Shown here: positions 1 through 7,123 of the stretch, piece by piece
Position numbering within the stretch: the first letter of the stretch is position 1
Layout of the letters: every line of letters starts with the position of its first letter
From: Cryobacterium glucosi
Lineage (GTDB): Bacteria > Actinomycetota > Actinomycetes > Actinomycetales > Microbacteriaceae
DNA length: 46,250 nucleotides
Direction of reading: 5' to 3'
NCBI RefSeq assembly: GCF_004402235.1
Contig: NZ_SOFS01000009.1
Location: 1-46,250 of the forward strand
The notes under the pieces: model-generated
The model's database searches: none
What the model was told of the DNA's origin: nothing
Seen by the model: only the letters and a program-made list of their open reading frames with translations
Made by a program: the position numbers and the translations under genes

Positions 1-1
1 C

Positions 2-898
2 GCCGCGTCCCGCTCCGCATCCGTGCCCGTCGCCACCGCGGGGGATGCCGCGGCCGGGTCCCGCGCGACGGCGCCCGCCGGAACGGCACCCGGGCTCGCC
101 CGGGCCGGCGGGGCCACCCTCGTCACTGTCGAGGGCGGACTCGCCCGCCTCATCGACGCGCTCGCCGCGCGGGCGGCGAGCGACGACATCCGCCTCGGCA
201 CGGCCGCCACGAGTCTGGCCCGCGAGGGTGCCGGCTACCACGTGGGTCTCTCCGACGGGACGAGTGTCGAGGCCGACGCCGTCGTGATCGCCACCCCCGC
301 GTTTGTCGCCGCCGGACTGCTCCTGGCCGAGAGCCCCGTGCTCGGGGCCGCGCTCGCCGGGATCCCCTACACGGACGTCGCGACGATCTGCCTCGCCTAC
401 CCGCGCTCCGCGCTCGGTCGCCCGCTCGGCGGCAACGGGTTCCTGGTTCCGCCGGTCGAGGGCAAACTCGTGGTCGGCTGCACGTTCTCGAGCGAGAAAT
501 GGCCGCACCTCGCCGATGAGGAGACCGTCATCATCCGCTGCATGGTCGGGCGCGCCGGGGACACCCGCTGGGCCGGCCTCGACGACACGACCCTCGTCGC
601 GCAGGTGCACGCCGAACTCGTCGAGGCGCTCGGGCTGACCGGGAGACCCACCAGCCACCACATCGAGCGCTGGCCGCTCGGGATGCCGCAATACGTCGTC
701 GGGCACCAGGGCCGGCTCGACACCGCCGACCGGGAGCTCGCCGCACTGCCCGGGGTGCACCTGACCGGATCGGGCTATCGCGGAGTCGGCCTCGCGAGTT
801 GCGTCGCCGACGCCGAGCGGGTCGCCACCCGGATCGCCGAAAGCATCGCCGCCGGCGCCATCGCCGCGGCGCAGGCACCGAGCGAGGTCGGCGCATGA
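2..898 (+). CDS. hemY: Coproporphyrinogen/protoporphyrinogen oxidase, C-terminal part (cut by window edge)
   Basis: The frame is open from the first bases, so the N-terminal part with the Rossmann FAD motif lies outside the window. What remains is the substrate-binding and C-terminal FAD-binding part of a HemY-type oxidase: a 'VEGGLARLIDAL' segment, a 'VVIATPAFVAAGLL' strand and a final 'LTGSGYRGVGLASCVADAE' block that closes over the FAD in this family. In actinobacteria the enzyme (also called CgoX) uses oxygen to oxidise coproporphyrinogen III to coproporphyrin III for the coproporphyrin-dependent haem route. The N-terminal 35 visible residues are Ala/Gly-rich and look like a loop insertion. 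Its stop overlaps the next start by 4 bp (ATGA), so the three haem genes form one transcript. Confidence 0.9.
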   Translation, partial: AASRSASVPVATAGDAAAGSRATAPAGTAPGLARAGGATLVTVEGGLARLIDALAARAASDDIRLGTAATSLAREGAGYHVGLSDGTSVEADAVVIATPAFVAAGLLLAESPVLGAALAGIPYTDVATICLAYPRSALGRPLGGNGFLVPPVEGKLVVGCTFSSEKWPHLADEETVIIRCMVGRAGDTRWAGLDDTTLVAQVHAELVEALGLTGRPTSHHIERWPLGMPQYVVGHQGRLDTADRELAALPGVHLTGSGYRGVGLASCVADAERVATRIAESIAAGAIAAAQAPSEVGA

Positions 899-2097
899 GC
901 ATCGTCGACGAGACCAGGAGCCACGTGCTCGGCCACCCCGCCGTGCTGCCGACGCTGCCCGCCGCCCGGCGCGGCCCCGGCCCCGACTACTCGAAGCGCC
1001 CGATGCTCGTGTTCTGGGAGACGACCCGGGCGTGCGCCCTCGCCTGCAAGCACTGCCGCGCGAGCGCGACGATGCAGGCGCTGCCCGGCGAACTCACGAC
1101 GGCCCAGGGCAAGGACCTGATCGACCAGATCGCCGGTTTCGGCCGGCCGTACCCGATCCTCGTGCTCACCGGCGGCGACTGCCTGATGCGCCCCGACCTG
1201 TTCGAGCTCGTCGAGTACGCCACCGGTCTCGGACTGCCGACGGCCCTCTCACCCTCGGTCACGCCCACCCTCACCGCCGCGATGATCGAGAAGATCGTCG
1301 CGAGCGGGGTGAAGGCCGTATCGATCAGCCTCGACGGTGCGAGCGCGCCGACCCACGAGGGCGTGCGCGGCATCCCCGGCCACTTCGAGGACACCGTCAA
1401 CGCCATCCGCGCCCTCGCTTCGGCCGGGCTCAGCGTGCAGGTGAACACGACGGTGATGCGCGCGAACGTCGACGAACTGGCGGATGTCGCGGCCCTCATC
1501 TCGAACGCGGGCGCGGCCATCTGGGAGGTCTTCTTCCTGGTCCAGGTCGGACGCGGCGTCTCGACGGAGGCTGTCACGCCCGAGGAACACGAAGAGATCT
1601 GCCACTTCCTCTTCGATGCTTCCCAACACGGTTTCATCGTCCGCACGGTCGAGGCCCCGTTCTTCCGCCGGGTCGTCGCCCGGCGCCGCGCGGGAGACCC
1701 GGCGCCGGAGACCGCGCTATACCAACGGCTGGCCGGCCGGCTCGAGTCCCTGATGGGGCCGCCGATCGGACTGCCCCGCGCGCAGACGGCGTCGACCCGC
1801 GACGGCAAGGGCATCGTCTTCGTCGCCTACGACGGCGACGTCTACCCGGCCGGTTTCCTGCCGCTCGGCCTCGGCAATGTCGAAACGACCCCGCTCGCCG
1901 AGATCTATCGCGACAACCCGCTGCTCAAGCAGATCCGCGCGACCGAATTCTCCGGACGCTGTGGGAGCTGCGAATACGCCGACCTCTGTGGCGGCTCGCG
2001 GGCGCGCGCCTTCGCCTCGAGCGGAGATCCCCTCGGCGAAGACCCGGCCTGCCCGTACCAGCCGGGCGCGGATGCTGCGGCCGGCCTGACGGCATGA
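895..2097 (+). CDS. Radical SAM/SPASM protein of the haem operon (TIGR04053/AhbD-like)
   Basis: 400 residues. The radical SAM cluster motif CxxxCxxC is at C47, C51 and C54 ('RACALACKHC'), followed by a GGD motif ('LVLTGGDCL') that binds the SAM amino group. The C-terminus holds a SPASM-type auxiliary cluster motif ('CGSCEYADLCGG' plus a later Cys). The closest remembered family is TIGR04053, related to AhbD haem decarboxylase. I chose ATG 895 because it makes a 4-bp overlap with hemY; a longer frame reaches further upstream but only inside hemY. It also overlaps hemH by 4 bp. Lying between the coproporphyrinogen oxidase and ferrochelatase genes, it occupies the place where chdC (hemQ) might be expected, so it may decarboxylate Fe-coproporphyrin or serve in haem-related anaerobic chemistry. 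The family assignment is strong, the substrate is inferred. Confidence 0.85.
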   Translation: MSIVDETRSHVLGHPAVLPTLPAARRGPGPDYSKRPMLVFWETTRACALACKHCRASATMQALPGELTTAQGKDLIDQIAGFGRPYPILVLTGGDCLMRPDLFELVEYATGLGLPTALSPSVTPTLTAAMIEKIVASGVKAVSISLDGASAPTHEGVRGIPGHFEDTVNAIRALASAGLSVQVNTTVMRANVDELADVAALISNAGAAIWEVFFLVQVGRGVSTEAVTPEEHEEICHFLFDASQHGFIVRTVEAPFFRRVVARRRAGDPAPETALYQRLAGRLESLMGPPIGLPRAQTASTRDGKGIVFVAYDGDVYPAGFLPLGLGNVETTPLAEIYRDNPLLKQIRATEFSGRCGSCEYADLCGGSRARAFASSGDPLGEDPACPYQPGADAAAGLTA

Positions 2098-3182
2098 GCG
2101 AGCCGGGGGAGGAGACCCAGCCTGACCGCGCGTACGACGCCGTGCTCCTGCTCGGCTTCGGCGGCCCAGAGGGGCAGGACGACGTCATCCCCTTCCTCCG
2201 CAACGTCACCCGTGGTCGCGGCATCCCCGAGGAACGGCTCGAGACCGTCGCGACCCACTATCGGGCCTTCGGGGGAGTGAGCCCGGTCAACGGGCAGAAC
2301 CGGGCCCTGCGGGCCGCCCTCGAGGCGGAGTTCACCGACCGGGGTGAGCCGCTGCCGGTGTACTGGGGCAACCGCAACTGGACGCCCCTGCTCGCGGACA
2401 CCGTGCGGGCGGCATCCGCTGCCGGTCATACCCGGCTCCTCGCGATCACGACGAGCGCGTACAGCTCATACTCGAGCTGCCGCCAGTACCGTGAGGACAT
2501 CGCCGGGGCCCTGACCGCGACGGGGCTCGACACCACCGTGCACATCAACGCGGTGCGCCCGTACTTCGACGAGTCCGGCTTCGTCCTGCCCTTCGTCGAG
2601 GGCGCGCGTGCCGCTCTCGCACGCCTCGCGGCGCGGGGCGTGCCGGTCGATCGCACCCAGGTGCTCTTCACGACGCACTCGATCCCGACAGCGGATGCCG
2701 ACCGCAGCGGTCCGCGCGACGCCGGCTGGGGCACGGGTGGGGCCTACCTCGCCCAGCACCGGGCCGTCGCGGTCGCCGTGATGGCCGCCCTCGCCGAACC
2801 GGGCGCTGCCGCCCCCGATGCACCCCAGCCGGCCTGGTCGCTCGCGTTCCAGTCCCGCTCGGGCCCGCCGGCGATGCCGTGGCTCGAACCCGACGTCAAC
2901 GACGCGCTCCGAGCGCTCGCCGCCGACGGGACCGAGGCAGTCGTGATCGTGCCGATCGGCTTCATCTCCGACCACATGGAGGTGCTCTGGGACCTCGACA
3001 CCGAGGCCGCCGCCACCGCAGCCAGCCTCGGACTGGCGATGGAACGCGTCGCAACCCCCGGCATCCACCCCGCCTTCGTCGCGGCCCTCGCCACCCTCGC
3101 CCTCGCGCGCCAGCACGGCCCCGTACTGCCCGGCTGCCCCGGCGGATGCTGCGAGAAGGGGGCCGGCCGTCCCGCACGCTAG
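2094..3182 (+). CDS. hemH: Coproporphyrin ferrochelatase
   Basis: 362 residues, normal length for an actinobacterial ferrochelatase (CpfC). It inserts Fe2+ into coproporphyrin III in the cytosol. The opening 'YDAVLLLGFGGPEGQDDV' and 'AYSSYSSCRQYRED' blocks are typical. The catalytic metal-binding pair is visible as H195 in 'LFTTHSIPTADADRSG' and E296 in 'ISDHMEVLWDLDTEA'. The C-terminus has three cysteines (C348, C352, C353 in 'GCPGGCC'), which with C129 may bind the [2Fe-2S] cluster known in actinobacterial ferrochelatases. The start is ATG 2094, overlapping the radical SAM stop by 4 bp. It is the last gene of the operon and is followed by a GC-rich hairpin. Confidence 0.95.
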   Translation: MSEPGEETQPDRAYDAVLLLGFGGPEGQDDVIPFLRNVTRGRGIPEERLETVATHYRAFGGVSPVNGQNRALRAALEAEFTDRGEPLPVYWGNRNWTPLLADTVRAASAAGHTRLLAITTSAYSSYSSCRQYREDIAGALTATGLDTTVHINAVRPYFDESGFVLPFVEGARAALARLAARGVPVDRTQVLFTTHSIPTADADRSGPRDAGWGTGGAYLAQHRAVAVAVMAALAEPGAAAPDAPQPAWSLAFQSRSGPPAMPWLEPDVNDALRALAADGTEAVVIVPIGFISDHMEVLWDLDTEAAATAASLGLAMERVATPGIHPAFVAALATLALARQHGPVLPGCPGGCCEKGAGRPAR

Positions 3183-3187
3183 TCCTG

Positions 3188-3227
3188 CCCGGCCCCGCAC
3201 TGAACACCTGGGACGGGCGGGGCCGGG
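3188..3227 (+). terminator. GC-rich hairpin after hemH
   Basis: CCCGGCCCCGC (3188-3198) pairs perfectly with GCGGGGCCGGG (3217-3227) across an 18-nt loop, 5 nt after the hemH stop. There is no T run, as is usual for high-GC actinobacterial terminators. The right arm reaches into the upstream part of the next promoter. Confidence 0.6.
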
Positions 3228-3235
3228 GACACTTG

Positions 3236-3241
3236 TAGTCT
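3236..3241 (+). promoter_or_regulatory. Predicted -10 box (TAGTCT) of the nucleoside hydrolase gene
   Basis: TAGTCT matches the TAGNNT -10 pattern seen before several other genes here. Transcription would begin near 3248 and give a leader of about 30 nt. No clear -35 box is seen. Confidence 0.45.
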
Positions 3242-3278
3242 GGTTGCGATATTTCCCCCGGGCGAAGGCGCAGGCACG

Positions 3279-4289
3279 ATGAACCAGATCGAGACGGATG
3301 CCGGGGCGCTGCCCCCGATCGAAGCCGAGCTGCAGCGGGTGGTCCGGCCCCGCGCCCGGGTCATCATCGACAACGACTTCTCCGGGGATCCGGACGGCCT
3401 CGTCCAGCTCGCGGACCACGTGCTGTCGCCGTCGGTCGAGATCCGGGCGATCATCGGTTCGCACCTGCGCCCCGGCGACCCGTTCGATCCCTCGGAGCAG
3501 ACCGCGACGAACGCAGCCGCCGCCGCCGCCGAAAAGGTCCTCGACCTGCTCGGGCGCACCGGGAGCATCCCGGTCATCGCCGGGTCGAACGTCGGGCTCA
3601 GCGACCGGACCACGGCCATCCGCTCTGACGCAACCGACCTGATCATCCGGGAGGTGCTCCGCGACAACACCGAGCTTCCGCTCTTCGTCGCGTGCGGCGC
3701 CGGGCTCACCGAGATCGCGAGCGCCTACCTGCTCGAGCCGCGGATCGCCGACCGGCTGACCCTGGTCTGGATCGGGGGACCCGAACACGACGGGATCGCG
3801 GCCGCGCCGCCGGGGACGAGCGGCGCGGAATACAACCTCGCCATCGACATCCGTGCGGCCCAGGTGATCTTCGACTCCCGGATTCCGCTCTGGCAGGTGC
3901 CGCGGGACGCCTACCGGCAGACGCTGTTCTCCTGGGCCGAGCTGCTCACCTCGGTACGGCCCTGCGGTGCGATCGGCCGGCACCTCTACGCGGCGCTCGC
4001 CGGGGTCGCGGACACGGCCGGGCGGCACGGGATCAACCTCGGTGAGACGTACATCCTCGGTGACAGCCCGCTCGTGCTCCTGACCGCGCTGCACTCGAGT
4101 TTCGAGCCTGACCCGTCCTCGAGCGCGTGGGTCACCTGCACCGCCCCACGGATCCTCACGGACGGCAGCTACGATCCCACGCCGCGGCAGGGTCCGCGCC
4201 AGATCCGGGTCTACACCCGGCTTGACCTGCGCCTGCTCTTCGCCGACTTCACCGCCAAGCTCGCTGCCCACGCCGCCGCTAGAGAGTGA
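3279..4289 (+). CDS. Inosine/uridine-preferring nucleoside hydrolase-like protein
   Basis: 336 residues. The fold of Ca2+-dependent nucleoside N-ribohydrolases is indicated by the N-terminal Asp cluster after a beta strand ('VIIDNDFSGDPDGL', residues 28-41), the central 'IPVIAGSN' segment, 'LTLVWIGG' and a late 'LGDSPLVLLTAL' that may carry the final Ca2+ ligand. The Asp cluster is unusual: families normally read DxDPGxDD, here it is D31-N-D33-F-S-G-D37-P-D39, so the second Asp of the DD pair is displaced by a proline. The substrate is therefore uncertain, and the protein may be a divergent branch (several fungal and bacterial homologues act on other N-glycosides). It has its own promoter and is followed by a long hairpin shared with the convergent TetR gene. 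Confidence 0.75.
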   Translation: MNQIETDAGALPPIEAELQRVVRPRARVIIDNDFSGDPDGLVQLADHVLSPSVEIRAIIGSHLRPGDPFDPSEQTATNAAAAAAEKVLDLLGRTGSIPVIAGSNVGLSDRTTAIRSDATDLIIREVLRDNTELPLFVACGAGLTEIASAYLLEPRIADRLTLVWIGGPEHDGIAAAPPGTSGAEYNLAIDIRAAQVIFDSRIPLWQVPRDAYRQTLFSWAELLTSVRPCGAIGRHLYAALAGVADTAGRHGINLGETYILGDSPLVLLTALHSSFEPDPSSSAWVTCTAPRILTDGSYDPTPRQGPRQIRVYTRLDLRLLFADFTAKLAAHAAARE

Positions 4290-4340
4290 CCTTTCCGGTC
4301 GAGAGTGCCAGGCATACCGGTGACTCTCGACCGGAAAAGG
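4290..4340. terminator. Bidirectional hairpin between convergent genes
   Basis: A perfect 15-bp stem is formed by 4292-4306 and 4323-4337 (core TTTCCGGTCGAGAGT), extended by two G-C pairs across one bulged A, around a 16-nt loop. It starts next to the nucleoside hydrolase stop and lies before the TetR stop on the other strand, so it can serve both transcripts. Confidence 0.75.
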
Positions 4341-4352
4341 CCGGGGAGAGTT

Positions 4353-4961
4353 CTAGAAGTCGATCGTGAAGAGGGGGCGTAGGTAGCGCCGGAGCTCCTC
4401 AGCCATGTCGAGGGTGTCCGGGGCGAGCAGCCACTGCACCTGCAGGCCGTCGCTGAGCGCGATGAGTGACCGCGCGGCGCTCGCCGGCTCGACTCCATCG
4501 ACCAGCTGGCCCGCCGCCTGGACATTGGTGAACGCGTCGACCATCAGGCCGACGACCCAGGTATACCGGTCGAGGAAGTACTGATGGGCCGGGTGTTCTG
4601 GCGCCGTCGCCTCGGCGGAGAGCACACAGTGCAGTTCCACAAGACCCGGGGCGAATTCGGCGTTGTACTCCGCCACGCGCACGATGCCGCGAATCGTCTC
4701 GATGTCGGGCGTGCCATCGATGGGGACGAGCGCCACGGAGCGCTCGTCGCGCAGTGCGAGCACGCCCGCGAGCAGTTCGTTCTTGTTCGAGAAGTGGTGC
4801 AGCAGGCCGGCCTGGCTCATTCCGACCCGCTCGGCGATCTCCCGCAGCGAACCGTTGCGAAAACCGTGGTTGGCGAACACCTCGATGCCGGCCTCGAGGA
4901 TTTCCCGACGTCGGCCTGCCGTTTTGGCGTAGCTCCCACGCGACTTCCCCGTCATAGTCAT
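4353..4961 (-). CDS. TetR/AcrR family transcriptional regulator
   Basis: 202 residues. The N-terminal TetR DNA-binding domain is clear: 'RREILEAGIEVFANHGF', then the helix-turn-helix 'SLREIAERVGMSQAGLLHHFSNKNELL' (residues about 15-60). The C-terminal ligand domain has no recognised specificity. It reads away from the solute-binding protein gene at 5080, with 118 bp between them, so its original target may have been that transport locus, which is now broken. A start two codons downstream (MTGKSRG) is also possible. The spacer is AT-rich around 4981-5030 and holds an interrupted repeat CGATT...AATCG, a possible operator. Confidence 0.9.
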   Translation of the reverse strand: MTMTGKSRGSYAKTAGRRREILEAGIEVFANHGFRNGSLREIAERVGMSQAGLLHHFSNKNELLAGVLALRDERSVALVPIDGTPDIETIRGIVRVAEYNAEFAPGLVELHCVLSAEATAPEHPAHQYFLDRYTWVVGLMVDAFTNVQAAGQLVDGVEPASAARSLIALSDGLQVQWLLAPDTLDMAEELRRYLRPLFTIDF

Positions 4962-5079
4962 GCGCTGACTCTAGCGCGGGAAAAAACGATTTGATGAAAA
5001 CCTAGTAGTTAATCGCTTTTCCTGTTAGCTTTTCAGCCAGGCGACCCAAAGAGGGGTCACCCACTGAAAGGGAACACCG

Positions 5080-5861
5080 ATGTTCCGATGGAAAAGCCTC
5101 ACGGCGGCCGCAGCAGTTCTTGCTCTCGGCCTGACGGGTTGCTCGGCAACCAGCACCACGACCACCTCCGGCGCCCCGACCACACTCACCCTCGGCGTGA
5201 TCGTTCCAGCTACCACCTTCTCGGCCGCGGATATCGCATTCGCCAATGAGGCCCCTACGGCCAGGCGGTCTACGACACCCTCCTCAAGGCGGATCCAACC
5301 GGCGAGGTCGGACCCGACCTGGCCACCAAGTGGGAGTACAACGACACCAAGACGGTGCTCACCCTGACCCTTCGCGACGACGTCACCTTCACCGACGGCA
5401 CCAAGTTCAACCCGGATGCCGCGGCCCAGAACCTGATCCGCTTCCGTGACGGCGCCTCGCCGAACAAATCCTTCCTCGCGTCACTCGCCGACGCGAACGC
5501 CGTCGACGACACCCATGTCGCCCTCACCCTCACCCAGGCCGACCCGGCCCTGCTGCACTACCTGACCCAGAACGCCGGTATGCAGGAGAGCCCCAAGGCC
5601 TTCGGCAACGCCGACCTCAAGACCAACCCGGTCGGCAGCGGCCCGTACATCCTCGACACCACCAAGACCGTCGTCGGTACGAACTACGAGTTCACCAAGA
5701 ACCCGAAGTACTGGGACCCGAGCTCCGTGCACTACGACAACCTCTCCATCAAGGTGCTCGCCGATGTCACCGCGATGCTGAACGCCGTCAAGGGCGGCCA
5801 GCTCAACGGCGCCAAGCTCACCGTCAACACCAACAACGCCGAGGTCGAAGCGGCCGGCTAC
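5080..5861 (+). pseudogene. Solute-binding lipoprotein (SBP_bac_5, peptide/nickel ABC uptake), 5' part, frameshifted and split by IS481
   Basis: The start is ATG 5080 with an AAAGGGA ribosome site. It encodes a lipoprotein signal peptide with lipobox LTGC (Cys 21) and a Thr-rich linker. At 5251-5255 the frame slips: the reading changes where a run of only four C is present, and one added C would restore '...ANEAPYGQAVYDTLLK'. The second frame then gives a typical family-5 binding protein ('KWEYNDTKTVLTLTLRDDV', 'NPVGSGPYILD', 'NPKYWD') until 'EVEAAGY', where the IS element starts. Removing the element and one GCTAC copy rejoins 'AGY' to 'TLNPFELDW' downstream. The single-base slip could be a sequencing error; the insertion is not. 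The gene cannot make a working binding protein. Confidence 0.85.
5857..5861. repeat. Target site duplication GCTAC, left copy
   Basis: GCTAC lies just before the left end of the IS element and again at 6939-6943 just after the right end. Deleting one copy with the element restores the reading frame of the interrupted gene, which supports this boundary. Confidence 0.75.
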
Positions 5862-5896
5862 ATGTACCCGGCCATGACGTTGGTGACACTTTCGGG

Positions 5897-5965
5897 CTTG
5901 TGAAGAGGGAGGACCTCCGGGCTTAGTGGAGGTATCTGAAATCTTCACAAGTCACGGAGGTCCTC
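5897..5965 (+). promoter_or_regulatory. Transposase leader with two interleaved inverted repeats covering the ribosome binding site
   Basis: Arm A CTTGTGAAGA (5897-5906) pairs with A' (5942-5951, 10 bp). Arm B GAGGACCTCCG (5909-5919) pairs with B' (5955-5965, 11 bp). The order A-B-A'-B' is that of a pseudoknot or of two competing hairpins. B' contains the GGAGGT ribosome site and touches the ATG at 5966. ACCTCC inside B can also pair with a nearer GGAGGT (5928-5933), which would free the ribosome site. This looks like translational control of the transposase. Confidence 0.6.
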
Positions 5966-6928
5966 ATGGGTCACATTAACGCGCGTTTGACGATTCATGG
6001 AAAAGTTCTGCTCATCGAGCGGCTAACTGTGGAGAACCGGCCCGTCGCTCACGTCGCGAAAGAGCTCGGCATCTCCCGTCAATGCGCCCACCGCTGGCTG
6101 GCCCGCTACCGGGCCCAGGGTCCTGCGGGACTTCTCGAACGGTCCTCCCAACCCCGGTCCTCTCCTCGAAAGACGAGCCCGGAACGGGAAGAGCTCGTGC
6201 TGAAATCACGTCGTGATCTCAAGTCCGGGCCGATGCGCATCGCGATAGCGACCGGAGTGCCGGCCCGGACGGTGTCTCGGATACTGGCCCGACACCACGT
6301 TCCCCCGCTCGCCTGCTGCGATCCCCTCACCGGGGAGCCCATTCGTGCGACCCGCGCCACCACCAACCGGTATGAGCGCAAGCGACCCGGCGAGCTCGTC
6401 CACATCGACGTGAAGAAACTGGGCCGGATTCCCGACGGCGGCGGCTGGAAGGCCCACGGTCGCAGCGAACAGGTCCGTGGCCGCGGCATCGGATTCGACT
6501 ACGTCCACGCCGTGATCGACGACCACACCCGCCTCGCCTATGTCGAGATCCACCCCGACGAAAAAGGCGTCACGGCCGCCGGCGTCCTCACCCGGGCGGC
6601 CGCGTTCTTCGCCGCGAACGGCATCCCAAAGATCGAACGCGTCCTCTCCGACAACGCCTTCGCCTACCGGAAATCCGTCGCGTTCCAGCAGGCCGTCGCA
6701 AACATCGGCGCGGAGCAACGCTTCATCAAACCGCACTGCCCCTGGACCAACGGCAAAGTCGAACGCCTCAACCGAACCCTCGCAACTGAATGGGCCTACA
6801 GCCAAGTCTTCACCAGCAACGCCGAACGCGCAGCAGCGCTTGCACCCTGGCTCAACTACTACAACACTGAACGCATCCACTCCGGCATCGGAACAACCCC
6901 CATCAGCCGAGTGTCACCAACGTCATGA
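5966..6928 (+). CDS. IS481-family transposase
   Basis: 320 residues, full length. The N-terminal helix-turn-helix that binds the element ends is at about residues 25-50 ('VAHVAKELGISRQCAHRWLARYR'). A second winged-helix region follows at about 70-105. The integrase core has the DDE triad: first Asp in 'LVHIDVKKLG', second Asp in 'RVLSDNAFAY', and Glu in 'TNGKVERLNRTL'. The final residues 'SRVSPTS' are encoded within the right inverted repeat, which is common in compact IS481 elements. There is no frameshift, so the protein should be active. Its GGAGGT ribosome site lies inside a predicted RNA structure. Confidence 0.95.
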   Translation: MGHINARLTIHGKVLLIERLTVENRPVAHVAKELGISRQCAHRWLARYRAQGPAGLLERSSQPRSSPRKTSPEREELVLKSRRDLKSGPMRIAIATGVPARTVSRILARHHVPPLACCDPLTGEPIRATRATTNRYERKRPGELVHIDVKKLGRIPDGGGWKAHGRSEQVRGRGIGFDYVHAVIDDHTRLAYVEIHPDEKGVTAAGVLTRAAAFFAANGIPKIERVLSDNAFAYRKSVAFQQAVANIGAEQRFIKPHCPWTNGKVERLNRTLATEWAYSQVFTSNAERAAALAPWLNYYNTERIHSGIGTTPISRVSPTS

Positions 6929-6938
6929 CTCAGTACAC

Positions 6939-6943
6939 GCTAC
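6939..6943. repeat. Target site duplication GCTAC, right copy
   Basis: Second copy of the 5-bp duplication flanking the IS481 element. Confidence 0.75.
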
Positions 6944-7123
6944 ACGCTGAACCCGTTCGAGCTGGACTGGACCGGTCTCATCCTGCTCGACCGCGACGGT
7001 TCGATGAACCCGGCCTTCAAGGACGTCCGGATCCGCCAGGCGCTCAACTACGCGATCGACACCAAGGCCATGCTGACCGCGGTCGGTGAAGGCCTCGGCA
7101 CCCCGACCACGCAGATCAGGTGA
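6944..7123 (+). pseudogene. Continuation of the interrupted solute-binding protein gene, truncated at a deletion junction
   Basis: After the IS element the frame continues 'TLNPFELDWTGLILLDRDG', 'VRIRQALNYAIDTKAML' and 'GEGLGTPTTQIR', conserved central blocks of family-5 binding proteins. Homology stops at about 7117 and a TGA follows at 7121-7123, roughly 320 residues into a protein that is normally about 500-550 residues. The missing last third and the permease and ATPase genes that would normally follow are absent. The break coincides with the 3' truncation of the rhamnosidase gene on the other strand. Confidence 0.85.

Larger units (their letters stand above)
5862..6938 (+). mobile_element. 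IS481-family insertion sequence, complete
   Basis: About 1,077 bp with terminal inverted repeats of 29 bp: left 5862-5890 and right 6910-6938. They agree at 23 of 29 positions, including the inner 18 bp (5873-5890, core CATGACGTTGGTGACACT) and the outer TGTAC. The left end could also be set at 5863. A 5-bp direct repeat GCTAC flanks the element. It carries one intact DDE transposase gene that fills almost all of it, and a structured leader. The intact gene and undamaged target duplication suggest a fairly recent insertion into the solute-binding protein gene. Confidence 0.88.

Noticed and set aside
2466..4271. 601-codon minus-strand open frame across hemH and the nucleoside hydrolase gene
   Set aside because: It spans two well-supported genes and the intergenic hairpin; composition is that of a high-GC antisense shadow.
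5873..5890. Placing the IS481 ends at the inner CATGACGT/TGGTGACACT boundary with an ACGT duplication
   Set aside because: That choice would leave a stop codon in the repaired gene, whereas the outer ends with GCTAC duplication restore a continuous conserved protein.
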